64,000 nt of DNA from Pseudoalteromonas sp. A25 (GTDB lineage: Bacteria > Pseudomonadota > Gammaproteobacteria > Enterobacterales > Alteromonadaceae), in assembly GCF_009176705.1 (NCBI RefSeq), contig NZ_AP021846.1, positions 2,698,001-2,762,000 on the forward strand, in the 5' to 3' direction. Shown one piece after another: positions 28,788 through 38,129 of this stretch. Below the pieces are notes generated by a model, which was given only the letters and a program-made list of their open reading frames with translations, did no database searches and was not told the DNA's origin. Position numbers and translations under genes: made by a program. Numbering within the stretch: the first letter of the stretch is position 1; each line of letters starts with the position of its first letter.

Positions 28788-29667
28788 CTTATTTAGTGAA
28801 GAGTCAAACCGCTCTCCACTGTCTCGCTTGTGGCGAAAGTTTAAATCTAATCACCCGGCACTGGTTGGTCTTTGGGTATTTGTCGCTCTGACTTTATTGG
28901 CCATGACAGCACCATTTATTGCCCCTTATGGTATTAACCAACAACATGGCGATGCGCTATTATTGCCCCCCTCATGGCATGAACTCGGCGATGTACGCTT
29001 TATTCTCGGCACCGACGATTTAGGCCGCGATGTGCTCTCTAGATTAATGAATGGTGCTACCTTTACTTTTGGCCTATCGATAGTAGCGGCATTGGTAACA
29101 ACATTAATAGGTGTCGTCTTAGGGACTTTTGCAGGGATCAGTAAAGGTTTTCGCTCTAGTTTGTTAAATCACTTACTTGATATCACTTTGTCGATCCCCT
29201 CTTTGCTGCTGGCTATTATTATTATCGCGGTACTTGGGCCTGGACTACTCAACACCGTATGGGCCATCATTTTTGCATTGCTGCCACAGCACGTACACTC
29301 TGTTAGAAACTTAGTGGTTGAAGAACTCAATAAAGATTACATCAGTGCGTTTCGCTTAGATGGGGCATCCAAATGGCAAATACTCACCAGAGGCGTACTA
29401 CCCAATATCTATGAACACATTGTGGTTATTTTTACGATGGCGTTGTCGACCGCCATTTTAGATATCGCCGCTTTGGGGTTTTTAAAGTTAGGTGCACAAC
29501 CCCCAACAACAGAATGGGGGGCAATTCTTGCCGAAAACCTAAGCTTAATTTACCTTGCACCATGGACTGTAGGACTGCCAGGTGTGTTATTGTTTATCGC
29601 AGTGCTCTCTACCAACTTGGTTGGTGATGGTTTAAGACAAGTGCTAAAAGGTCGAAAGGTAGATTAA
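28774..29667 (+). CDS. sapC: ABC transporter permease SapC
   Basis: DppC-type permease of 297 residues, partner of SapB. The N-terminal OppC_N-type segment is followed by FILGTDDLGRDVLSRLMNGA and an EAA-like loop (FRLDGASKWQILTRGVLPNI). It overlaps sapB by 14 bases and sapD by one. Confidence 0.94.
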   Translation: MAKFNLFSEESNRSPLSRLWRKFKSNHPALVGLWVFVALTLLAMTAPFIAPYGINQQHGDALLLPPSWHELGDVRFILGTDDLGRDVLSRLMNGATFTFGLSIVAALVTTLIGVVLGTFAGISKGFRSSLLNHLLDITLSIPSLLLAIIIIAVLGPGLLNTVWAIIFALLPQHVHSVRNLVVEELNKDYISAFRLDGASKWQILTRGVLPNIYEHIVVIFTMALSTAILDIAALGFLKLGAQPPTTEWGAILAENLSLIYLAPWTVGLPGVLLFIAVLSTNLVGDGLRQVLKGRKVD

Positions 29668-30674
29668 TGCAACTATTAGATATTCGTAATTTGACTATCG
29701 AGTTACATACTGAAGACGGTGTAATAAGAGCCGTAGACCGAATAAACCTGAGCCTCAAAGAAGGTGAAGTACATGCATTGGTTGGCGAGTCTGGCTCTGG
29801 CAAAAGTTTAATCGCTAAAGCAATTGTTGGGGTGTTAAATAAGCGCTGGACGGTTACCGCAGATAGAATGCACTGGCAAGGTGTGGATTTGATGCGGCTA
29901 AACCCCGAGAAACGCCGAAAAATAGTCAGCCGAGATATGGCCATGATCTATCAAGAACCGAGCAGAAGCCTTGACCCAACGGCAAAAATCTATGAGCAAG
30001 TAGCCGAATCCTTACCTGATAGTAGTTTTAAAAGTAACTTTTTTTCTCGTAGCAATGAGCGCAAAGATAAAGTAAAGGCGCTGTTGCACAAAGTTGGGAT
30101 CCGTGATGATAAAAAGGTTGCCAGCAGTTACCCCCATGAATTATCTGAAGGGGTGTGCCAAAAAGTGATGATAGCCATGGCAATCGCACGTAGCCCTAAA
30201 CTCTTAATTGCCGATGAGCCAACCACGGCGCTTGAAAGCGTAGCTAAAGCACAAATTTTTAGGCTGTTAAAAAGTCTCAATCAATTAAAAAACATGTCGG
30301 TTTTAATGATTTCTCATGAGCTTGAAGAGATCACAGACTGGTCGCACGCGATGCATGTTTTATACTGTGGCCAGATGGTCGAAGCGGGTCCAACCAACAA
30401 AGTATTTAACACCCCTTACCACCCCTATACTCAAGCACTGGTGAAAAGTTTACCCGACTACGCACAAGGCTTAGCGCACAAAGAACCCTTTTATGCTCTC
30501 AAAGGCACGATCCCGCCGCTGCAACACTTGCCCATTGGTTGCCGCCTTGGTCCTCGCTGCCCACAAGCTCAAAAACAGTGCGTTGTCACCCCAACGCAAA
30601 GCAAGGTGCACAGTCATACATATGCCTGTCACTTTCCGCTTGTAAAGGAAAAAACCAAATGCAACCGCTCTTAA
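29667..30674 (+). CDS. sapD: ABC transporter ATPase SapD
   Basis: ATPase of 335 residues with Walker A GESGSGKS and Walker B LLIADEPTTALE. As in E. coli SapD, the signature loop is unusual: SEGVCQKV replaces LSGGQ. A C-terminal oligopeptide-transporter extension carries the Cys cluster CRLGPRCPQAQKQC. In E. coli, SapD also supports Trk potassium uptake; that role here is untested. Confidence 0.94.
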   Translation: MQLLDIRNLTIELHTEDGVIRAVDRINLSLKEGEVHALVGESGSGKSLIAKAIVGVLNKRWTVTADRMHWQGVDLMRLNPEKRRKIVSRDMAMIYQEPSRSLDPTAKIYEQVAESLPDSSFKSNFFSRSNERKDKVKALLHKVGIRDDKKVASSYPHELSEGVCQKVMIAMAIARSPKLLIADEPTTALESVAKAQIFRLLKSLNQLKNMSVLMISHELEEITDWSHAMHVLYCGQMVEAGPTNKVFNTPYHPYTQALVKSLPDYAQGLAHKEPFYALKGTIPPLQHLPIGCRLGPRCPQAQKQCVVTPTQSKVHSHTYACHFPLVKEKTKCNRS

Positions 30675-31420
30675 AAGTACAAACTCTCAATAAGTCATTT
30701 TGCACCCGAGCGGGCGTATTTAAACGCAAGCATGCGCAGGTACTACGTGATATATCCTTCTCTGTTGGTCATGGTGAAACTTTGGCTATCATTGGTGAGA
30801 CTGGCTCGGGCAAAAGCACCCTTGCCCGCGTACTCGCAGGAGCCGATCACGCTGATAAAGGGCAAATATTACTTGATGGGAACACCATCGAAGATGATGG
30901 TGTGCGATGTGACGAGTGTCGCCATATCCGCTTGATTTTTCAAGACCCTACTCGCTCGCTCAATCCGGGCTTAACGATAGGAGACATGCTTGATGACTGC
31001 CTTCGACTCAATACCGAGCTGACCAAACAACAACGCGACAAAAAAATCAAACATACGTTAAGTCGGGTAGGTCTGTTAAGCGAGCATTATGAATATTACC
31101 CTCATATGTTCAGTGGCGGTCAATTACAACGTGTTGCACTTGCCAGGGCGTTGATCTTAGACCCGAAAGTCGTAGTGTTAGATGAAGCATTGTCTTCTTT
31201 AGACCCATCGGTAAGAGCGCAAACAGTGAACCTGTTGCTTGAGCTGCAAAGAGATTCAGGGTTGAGTTATGTGCTGATCACCCACCACTTAAGCTTGGTT
31301 AAGCACATGAGTGATCAGTTATTAGTATTAAATAAGGGGCAAGTTGTTGAATATGGCGACACGCTATCGATTTTTTCAGCCCCTCAATCACGTGTTATGC
31401 AACGCTTGCTGAACGTATAA
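30659..31420 (+). CDS. sapF: ABC transporter ATPase SapF
   Basis: Second ATPase of the Sap system, 253 residues, with a canonical Walker A GETGSGKST, signature FSGGQLQRVALARAL and Walker B VVLDEALSSLD. The start is the ATG at 30659, inside the end of sapD. The open frame reaches back to 30539 but that part is a shadow of sapD. SapD with its odd signature and SapF with a normal one suggest an asymmetric ATPase pair. Confidence 0.94.
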   Translation: MQPLLKVQTLNKSFCTRAGVFKRKHAQVLRDISFSVGHGETLAIIGETGSGKSTLARVLAGADHADKGQILLDGNTIEDDGVRCDECRHIRLIFQDPTRSLNPGLTIGDMLDDCLRLNTELTKQQRDKKIKHTLSRVGLLSEHYEYYPHMFSGGQLQRVALARALILDPKVVVLDEALSSLDPSVRAQTVNLLLELQRDSGLSYVLITHHLSLVKHMSDQLLVLNKGQVVEYGDTLSIFSAPQSRVMQRLLNV

Positions 31421-31450
31421 AAAAAGGGAAGATGAGCTCTTCCCTTTTTT
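31421..31450. terminator. Bidirectional terminator between sapF and the amidohydrolase gene
   Basis: Arms AAAAAGGGAAGA (31421-31432) and TCTTCCCTTTTT (31438-31449) with a 5-base loop. A-runs and U-runs on both sides let it end both converging transcripts. Confidence 0.9.
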
Positions 31451-31462
31451 GCTTAGTTAAAA

Positions 31463-34400
31463 TTATTCAAAAAACAATTTATCGCGCTGCTTTTTACCTA
31501 CTTCGTTCATTGTCGAAGCATCAAACAGTCGGCCGTTGATCATCGTATATGAGACCTTGTCAGTATCACGAATATTGCTCAGTGGATCACCATCAATAAC
31601 CACTAAATCAGCCAGCTTGCCCGCTTCAATTGAGCCAATGTGTTTGTCTAAGCCAACATATTTTGCAGGGTCTAACGTTGCAGCACGCAGTGCTTCAAGT
31701 GGTGTCATTCCACCTTGCGCAAACATCCAAATCTCCCAGTGTGCTGCTAAACCTTCACGTTGACCATGCGCACCTAAGTTAACTAACACGCCTAAGTCTT
31801 GTAGCTCTTTAGACACTCTGGCGTTATTGAAGTGGTTGTAATGATGCTCAGGTGCTTTTACGCGACGCATAGAACGCGGTAACAATTGGTTTTTAGGCAC
31901 GAACTTGCTTAAGCGTGGGTGGTTCCATACATCGGTTTTGTCATACCAATAGTTTTCACCCCAAATACCACCATAAGCCACGCCAAGCGTTGGTGTATAA
32001 CCCACTTCGCTTTGTGACCAAAGCTGCTTCACATCATCATAAATGTTTGCCACCGGAATTGAGTGCTCAACACCCGTGTGCCCGTCTACCACCATAGTGA
32101 GGTTATGTTGTAGTAGAGAACCACCTTCTGGCACAACCATCATACCCAACTCACGAGCGGCTTCTACTACTTGCTGACGCTGCTCACGACGCGGCTGGTT
32201 ATAAGACTTAACACTAAATGCGCCCACTTTTTGTAAACGCTCAATATGGAATTTAGCATCATCTAAAGAATCAATATGTGCGGTATAGCCTGGTACATTG
32301 GCACCATATAAAATCGTACCCGTTGAGAAAATACGTGGGCCGACGATCTTACCTGCTTTTTGCATTTCGCTGGCTGCAAAAATCTCAGTAGTATCGTTAG
32401 ATGGGTCGTGAATTGTAGTTACCCCTAACGACAGGCCAGCTAGGTTTTTCCAGTTTTGCTCAGGCACAATTTCATCACTGGCTTGTGAGCCATGAGCATG
32501 CGCATCTACCAGTCCAGGAATAATCGTTTTGCCTGCCACATCAATCACTTTAGCGCCTTTAGGCACATTTACTTGTGCAGCCGTACCAACCGCTTTGATG
32601 TGCTTGCCATCCGTTAATACCACGCCGTTTTCAATGACTTTATCGCCTTGCATGGTAACAATTTTAGCGCCTGTAAGGGCAATCATGCCTTCTGGCTCTG
32701 CCATATCTTGTTTAAAGCCGATATTTGTACCGCTTTTCACTTTAAAGTCAGCGTCTTTGTCTTGTTTGATATCAAACATGCCATCTAGGTTTGCGTGATA
32801 AAGCTCAGGACCTAAGCTCCAATAAAGCTTGTCGCCCTTAGTGCTCCAGCTTATGTTCTCACCTGCGCGCACCGATAGCTGCTCAACTGGGAACTGCTTA
32901 TCTGTTGGAGAAATAGAAATGGTTTTACCCGCTTGCACAAATGGCGTTACAAACACTTTAAAGCGCTCTGCAAATGCTAGGTATTTACCATTTGGCGACA
33001 CTCTAAATTCTGTAGCATGTTTCGCTTCATATAACACGCGAGACTTCTTGGTTTTGAGTTCAATAGCGCGTAGCTCAGGGTGCTTACCATGACCCATCAT
33101 GTACAGCGTGTCATTGCTATCGGCAAATTGTGCTTGATAACCATCTTCACTGATAAGCTCAGGTTCGCCGCCTTTGCTTGATACTTGATAAAGCCCCGGC
33201 TTCAAAGACCATTGAGGGTCTAAAATTGAGCCGCCACGCGTTTTGCGATACACCACAGTTTCACCGTCTGGGCTAAAGGTAGGTTCTACATACTTGCCCG
33301 GCTCATTGGTAATGGTTTTACCCTTACCATTGCTAGCTGAAACAACGCGTACACTGCCTTGCTTGTTGTCATCCCACGTAGTGTAAACAACCTTTTTGCC
33401 ATCACGAGAAAACTGCGGGAAAAACTCAAAATGCTCATTTTGACTGGTCAAACGCGCCACTTTACCAGACTCTAAATCGCGCTTGTAAATGTGGCCCATC
33501 GCTTCAAATATTGCCGTTTCGCCGTTAGGTGAAACTTGCACGTTGCGCAGCATTTTTACATCGAACTGGTCTTGGTCAATATTTTGTGCAAAGCGCAATG
33601 CTTTTTGAATTTTCTTGGTGGTTTTAACGGCAAACTCTATGGTTTCGATGGCTTTATTTTCAACGGCTAGCTTATGGATTTTACCACCCGCCCAAAACAC
33701 AAGATTTTGGTTGTCTGGTGTCCACGCAATTGTTGGGTATACGCCATGTATTGCCCATGTTTCTTGCATATCTCGTTCAAGGTTGCCATACAGCTTGGTT
33801 TCTTTACCCGACTCTAAGTCGTATAAATATAAGCTTGTTTGAAAATCGTCACGTTTTACATAAGCCAGTGTTTTGCCATCTGGTGATGGAGTTGGACGAA
33901 TTGCGCCGCCCATACCCGATAGGATCACTTTGATTTCGCCCGTTTCTCGGTCGAAACGCTTGATTTTATAGATACCCGCTACCGAGTCTTTCGAGTAGTG
34001 AAAGGTTTTACCTGGCGTGGCGTCTTGCGAGAAGTAAACATAACGACCATCTGGTGAAAATGCAGGCTCGCCCAAATCTTTCTGGTCGTTATCACGTTTA
34101 GTTAGCTGAAAGCCTGTACCACCTGATTTGTGGTACATCCATACTTCACCTGCCCCCAATGAGCGAGTACCGGTAAAGTGCTTACGTGCAACCAAGTAAT
34201 CTCCGTCAGGGCTCCATGCTGGGCTATTGAGCAAACGAAATGTTTCATTCGTCACTGCGGTTTGTTCAGAGCCGTCGGTTTTCATCACCCAAATATTATC
34301 GCCACCACCTTGATCTGAGGTAAACGCGATATATTGACCGTCTGGGCTAAAACGCGGCTGCATTTGCCAACCAATATCAGAGGTTAACTGTTTCGCTTCG

Positions 34401-34639
34401 CCGCCAGAGATAGGCATGGTATAGATATCACCGAGCAGGTCAAAGACTAATGTTTGGCCGTCTGGGCTGATATCTACATTCATCCAAGTACCTTGTGTTA
34501 CTGAGATGTTTGCATCTAAAAACTCACCTTGCGGTGCATCAACATTCCATTTTTCTGATTTGGCTTCTTCAGCTTGGGCGCTACCGAGCGCTAATGCGAT
34601 AGAGAGCGACAGTGCGCTATAAAACTGTTTTTTCTTCAT
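31463..34639 (-). CDS. Secreted TolB-type beta-propeller / amidohydrolase fusion
   Basis: 1058 residues. A signal peptide ends at SAQA-EE (about residue 23). Residues about 45-640 hold repeated PD40/WD40-like blades with SPDG motifs (ISPDGQTLVF, FSPDGQYIAF, WSPDGDYLVA and others), as in TolB and prolyl-oligopeptidase propellers. Residues about 660-1040 form a metal-dependent amidohydrolase with VDAHAHG after TIIPGLV, a downstream His/Asp set, and the IGSIEAGKLADLVVIDGDP C-terminus. Periplasmic or exported hydrolase of unknown substrate; the propeller may gate it. The start is the Met 26 codons inside the open frame, because the signal peptide begins there. It converges on sapF. Confidence 0.85.
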   Translation of the reverse strand: MKKKQFYSALSLSIALALGSAQAEEAKSEKWNVDAPQGEFLDANISVTQGTWMNVDISPDGQTLVFDLLGDIYTMPISGGEAKQLTSDIGWQMQPRFSPDGQYIAFTSDQGGGDNIWVMKTDGSEQTAVTNETFRLLNSPAWSPDGDYLVARKHFTGTRSLGAGEVWMYHKSGGTGFQLTKRDNDQKDLGEPAFSPDGRYVYFSQDATPGKTFHYSKDSVAGIYKIKRFDRETGEIKVILSGMGGAIRPTPSPDGKTLAYVKRDDFQTSLYLYDLESGKETKLYGNLERDMQETWAIHGVYPTIAWTPDNQNLVFWAGGKIHKLAVENKAIETIEFAVKTTKKIQKALRFAQNIDQDQFDVKMLRNVQVSPNGETAIFEAMGHIYKRDLESGKVARLTSQNEHFEFFPQFSRDGKKVVYTTWDDNKQGSVRVVSASNGKGKTITNEPGKYVEPTFSPDGETVVYRKTRGGSILDPQWSLKPGLYQVSSKGGEPELISEDGYQAQFADSNDTLYMMGHGKHPELRAIELKTKKSRVLYEAKHATEFRVSPNGKYLAFAERFKVFVTPFVQAGKTISISPTDKQFPVEQLSVRAGENISWSTKGDKLYWSLGPELYHANLDGMFDIKQDKDADFKVKSGTNIGFKQDMAEPEGMIALTGAKIVTMQGDKVIENGVVLTDGKHIKAVGTAAQVNVPKGAKVIDVAGKTIIPGLVDAHAHGSQASDEIVPEQNWKNLAGLSLGVTTIHDPSNDTTEIFAASEMQKAGKIVGPRIFSTGTILYGANVPGYTAHIDSLDDAKFHIERLQKVGAFSVKSYNQPRREQRQQVVEAARELGMMVVPEGGSLLQHNLTMVVDGHTGVEHSIPVANIYDDVKQLWSQSEVGYTPTLGVAYGGIWGENYWYDKTDVWNHPRLSKFVPKNQLLPRSMRRVKAPEHHYNHFNNARVSKELQDLGVLVNLGAHGQREGLAAHWEIWMFAQGGMTPLEALRAATLDPAKYVGLDKHIGSIEAGKLADLVVIDGDPLSNIRDTDKVSYTMINGRLFDASTMNEVGKKQRDKLFFE

Positions 34640-34746
34640 TGTTATACTCTCAACTAAAATTTGCACCATCACAGCAAAAATTAGCTGAAGTTGCCAGTAA
34701 AATGCCATCAAATACAAATTTTTTCGGCTGTTGTGCAGTTAAGCGC

Positions 34747-35580
34747 TTAATGACGCACCCAATCAAGGGGATCAAAGCGAAAATAGCGCATTAGCAAGCG
34801 ATATAACTCTGGGTCATAACTTTTTAACTCTGCGGGTTTTTCGATAAAAGTTTCGGTCAGTACGGCGAAAAACTCAGCTTCGTTGGTTGCGCCATAGCTG
34901 TGGATCACATGGGGCATTTGATAAGCCACATGGCTTTTTAAATTTGCAAATGCTCGACTAAATACACGCGCCCAGTCGGCATAATCTTGTTTACTCGTTA
35001 ATTGCGGTGTGCCATTTGTTTGCCCTGTTTGCTGATCTAGTTGATGGGCAAATTCATGAAACACTAGGTTATGACCATCCCCAGGCAAGCGGTTGCCTTC
35101 CAATACATCGTGCCAGCTCAGCACTAAAGTACCTCCCGGCCACGACTCTCCTTGACGGATAGAAGTATGGTAATTCACAAGACCTGCGCTGTCGGTACTG
35201 GTTTGTGGTGCATAGTAACTACTGGGGTAAAGTAACACTTCTTTGACGTTTGGATACAAAGGCCATGCTTGTTTGAGCACTAACAAGCATGCATCTGCCG
35301 CAACAATTAACTCCATCGCACGATTTGTTTTAAGCCCATCTCGACCTAAAATGCGCTTTTCGCCCAAAAACCACACTATGTGTTTTTCCAGAGCAGCGCG
35401 GTCTGCATCCGTCATTGCTCGGTAAATGGGCATGTAATTAAGTAATACCCGTTTATCAATTTGCGACAACGTGTGAGCTTGATACTTCTTCGCCCAAAAA
35501 TAATTTTGGATGGCTTGCCAACGCCAGTAGATCATTACAAAAACCACCAGCGCGACCAGCAATAAACCGTTTATCATCAT
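34747..35580 (-). CDS. mtfA: Zinc peptidase MtfA
   Basis: Glopeptidase-type metallopeptidase. In E. coli it binds the repressor Mlc and so affects ptsG. The product is 277 residues. The zinc motif is HEFAH (175-179), and a third ligand is likely in NEAEFFAVLTETFIEKP. An N-terminal hydrophobic stretch (about 3-19) may anchor it. Upstream, divergent, is the helicase gene. Confidence 0.9.
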   Translation of the reverse strand: MMINGLLLVALVVFVMIYWRWQAIQNYFWAKKYQAHTLSQIDKRVLLNYMPIYRAMTDADRAALEKHIVWFLGEKRILGRDGLKTNRAMELIVAADACLLVLKQAWPLYPNVKEVLLYPSSYYAPQTSTDSAGLVNYHTSIRQGESWPGGTLVLSWHDVLEGNRLPGDGHNLVFHEFAHQLDQQTGQTNGTPQLTSKQDYADWARVFSRAFANLKSHVAYQMPHVIHSYGATNEAEFFAVLTETFIEKPAELKSYDPELYRLLMRYFRFDPLDWVRH

Positions 35581-35681
35581 TGTTTACTTATTCATCTTTT
35601 TAAACATAGTTGGTACAAACTGCGGCATTTTCAATATAGCTTTGGTAATATTTACCTTCTTTTTCCTACTATTTTTGAGTT

Positions 35682-38009
35682 ATGACATTACCGATTGAAG
35701 CCATAAAACCTGAATTTTTAACTGCGCTTGCACATAGCCATGTTGTGGTAAGTGCTGCTACAGGCTCCGGTAAGTCAACCTGTTTACCCTTGTGGGCAAA
35801 TACGCAAGGCAAGGTGCTTGTTATTGAACCAAGGCGTATTGCTTGTACATCTTTGGCTGACTATTTAGCATCTCAAGCACAGCAAAATGTGGGAGGTAAA
35901 ATAGGATATGCAATTCGTTTTGAGCATCATTTTGATGAAAACACCCAAGTGGTGTTTGCAACACCGGGCGTCGCCCTGCGTTGGTACTTTGAAAACCAAT
36001 TGAGCGACTATAAGGTGGTGATGCTCGATGAATTTCATGAACGCCGCTGGGATATGGACTTATTATTGGCTTTACTCAAAAGCCATGCTCAGCATCGTTT
36101 AATCGTCACCTCAGCGACACTAAACACAACTCCTCTCATCAACTACTTGCAAGCAACTGCGCTGCACTCCGATGGCAAAATGTTCCCAGTAGAAGAGCGT
36201 TTTATTGCCAACGACTCGCGAGCTATGCCGAGCAAATATGATTTAAGCGAACGTATTAGAGAGGCCTGCGAATACGCGCTAGACCATACCCAAGGCGATA
36301 TTTTGGTATTTTTACCTGGCAAGGGCGAAATTCAGGCTGCAGCAGGCCAGTTGTCGCACTTAGATGCACTAGTAGTACGTTTATATGGTGGCTGTAACCC
36401 TGAGCAGCAAAAGCTTGCGCTCAACCCACAAACTCAACAACGCATTATATTAGCCACCAATGTTGCAGAAACCTCTTTGACGATACCCAATGTAAGTTGT
36501 GTGATTGACTCTGGACTTGAGCGACGCACACACCTTAGAGCAGGTAAAACCGTGCTTAACCTTGAAGCCATAGCAAAAGACTCTGCCAAACAGCGTCTTG
36601 GTCGCGCAGGACGCACTCAATCAGGGTTATGTGTTCGCTTGTATGGTGAACATGCGCCGCTTATTGATACCACACCACCAGAAATACATCGCGAAAGCCT
36701 AACTGAGTTGGTACTGGCCGCAGGGTGCTCAAGTAATGGCGTTGATAGTATTGAGTTTATTGAGCCGCTACCGCAGGCGTCCAAAGCCGCTGCCATCGAA
36801 AAGCTCATTCAAATAAAAGCCATAGATGCGCAACAACGCGCAACTGAACTTGGCAAACAGCTCTACCCCTTGCCAGTCGATGCCGAGCTGGCCTATTTAA
36901 TCAATGCCATGCCAAGCAAACAGCTACAACAGGCCATGGTCGATGCTATTGCGCTCCTCAGTGTACCCGCACGAGTGTATCAATTACCAAACTGCGCTGA
37001 GCAACTTGATGTGTTAAATAAACAACTCCCCAATCACTGCGATTTAGAATTAGCCATCGCTTTGGTACGAGAGCAACTAGCGTGTGTAAAAGTAGAGCCC
37101 GATGCGCTCAACGAAGCAAAACAATTTAGTGACCAATTGCGCAGTGCTTTTGATTTGCCAGAGCGAAAACACGCAGCCAGTTATGATAGAAATCAACTTG
37201 TTGCAGCGATAGCCAAAGCCAAGCCCGATTGGTTGTTTGTAAAACGAAACAACCGACGTGGCGCATTTGGCAATGGTAAAAGCGAAGTGATCCCAGCGAA
37301 GGAAACTCGAGTCAACGATAAATGCCAAGCCATGTTGGTACTCGATACCTACGCCCTTGCTGGCAAAGGCACCAAACAGGCTATGACGTTAGCAACACTC
37401 AATGCCCCTGTAAGCTTAAACTTAGTGACAACCTTGGGTCTTGGTGAGCAACATTTTATCGATGCATGCCTGGTAGATGAGCGTATCATGGCAAAATTTA
37501 GCTACGCCTACGCTGGTCTTGAGCTAAATGAGCAGCTTGTAGAAGCATCTGGTGATTTACTCATTGATGCCTGTGTATCTCTGATATTAAAAGGTGAATT
37601 ACTCGCGCCCGCAGGCAAGCAAATTGTGCAGTCATTAGCTGAGCACCAGCTTTACTATCAAGCCCATAATGCCCCTTTTGCAGCACTTAGCGCTGAGCAA
37701 TATGTGCAAGAAAAGCTACAAGAGCTGGGCCTTCAAGAGCAAGATGATATTACATTGATTGAGCCACAAGACTTGTTCTATCAAAAAGTAGAGCCTTGGG
37801 AATTAGAGCCATTTATTGAAAAACACCCATTGCAAGTAAAGCTCAATGACATGCTTATGCAGGTGGAGTATTCATTCACCGCCAAGCGCATTCTGTTAAC
37901 CCACATCAGCGGCAATAGAAAAGAAGCCCCAAAAAAATGGGAGCTCCCCGCTTGGCCTGGTTTTAAAGTCAAATACAAAAAAGCCAGTAAAGTGGTCGAT
38001 GTGAAGTAA
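35682..38009 (+). CDS. hrpB: HrpB-like DEAH helicase
   Basis: Superfamily 2 RNA helicase of 775 residues. Motif I is ATGSGKS (26-32), motif II DEFH (116-119, the variant found in HrpB), motif III SAT, motif V TNVAETSLTIP and motif VI QRLGRAGR. The helicase-associated domain follows, but the protein is shorter than E. coli HrpB and I do not recognise the usual HrpB C-terminal domain in its last 100 residues. The assignment to HrpB is therefore good at the core and uncertain at the tail. RNA substrate unknown. Confidence 0.8.
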   Translation: MTLPIEAIKPEFLTALAHSHVVVSAATGSGKSTCLPLWANTQGKVLVIEPRRIACTSLADYLASQAQQNVGGKIGYAIRFEHHFDENTQVVFATPGVALRWYFENQLSDYKVVMLDEFHERRWDMDLLLALLKSHAQHRLIVTSATLNTTPLINYLQATALHSDGKMFPVEERFIANDSRAMPSKYDLSERIREACEYALDHTQGDILVFLPGKGEIQAAAGQLSHLDALVVRLYGGCNPEQQKLALNPQTQQRIILATNVAETSLTIPNVSCVIDSGLERRTHLRAGKTVLNLEAIAKDSAKQRLGRAGRTQSGLCVRLYGEHAPLIDTTPPEIHRESLTELVLAAGCSSNGVDSIEFIEPLPQASKAAAIEKLIQIKAIDAQQRATELGKQLYPLPVDAELAYLINAMPSKQLQQAMVDAIALLSVPARVYQLPNCAEQLDVLNKQLPNHCDLELAIALVREQLACVKVEPDALNEAKQFSDQLRSAFDLPERKHAASYDRNQLVAAIAKAKPDWLFVKRNNRRGAFGNGKSEVIPAKETRVNDKCQAMLVLDTYALAGKGTKQAMTLATLNAPVSLNLVTTLGLGEQHFIDACLVDERIMAKFSYAYAGLELNEQLVEASGDLLIDACVSLILKGELLAPAGKQIVQSLAEHQLYYQAHNAPFAALSAEQYVQEKLQELGLQEQDDITLIEPQDLFYQKVEPWELEPFIEKHPLQVKLNDMLMQVEYSFTAKRILLTHISGNRKEAPKKWELPAWPGFKVKYKKASKVVDVK

Positions 38010-38066
38010 TCAATTTACATTCTTTTGCATCACAAACAACGGCTCTAAGGGCGTAATGCTCTGTAA

Positions 38067-38095
38067 TTTACATTTTTATGAATTCTCGCGATTAT
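38067..38095 (+). promoter_or_regulatory. Candidate promoter of the coiled-coil gene pair
   Basis: -35 TTTACA (38067-38072), 17 bases, -10 GATTAT (38090-38095), 35 bases before the first ATG. It gives the pair its own transcript, separate from the helicase gene. Confidence 0.45.
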
Positions 38096-38129
38096 CCAGA
38101 AGTACACTTTTAATCGTGGAGAATTTATT

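Noticed and set aside
30539..30658. N-terminal extension of sapF
   Set aside because: It is an alternate-frame reading of the end of sapD; the ATG at 30659 gives the family start.
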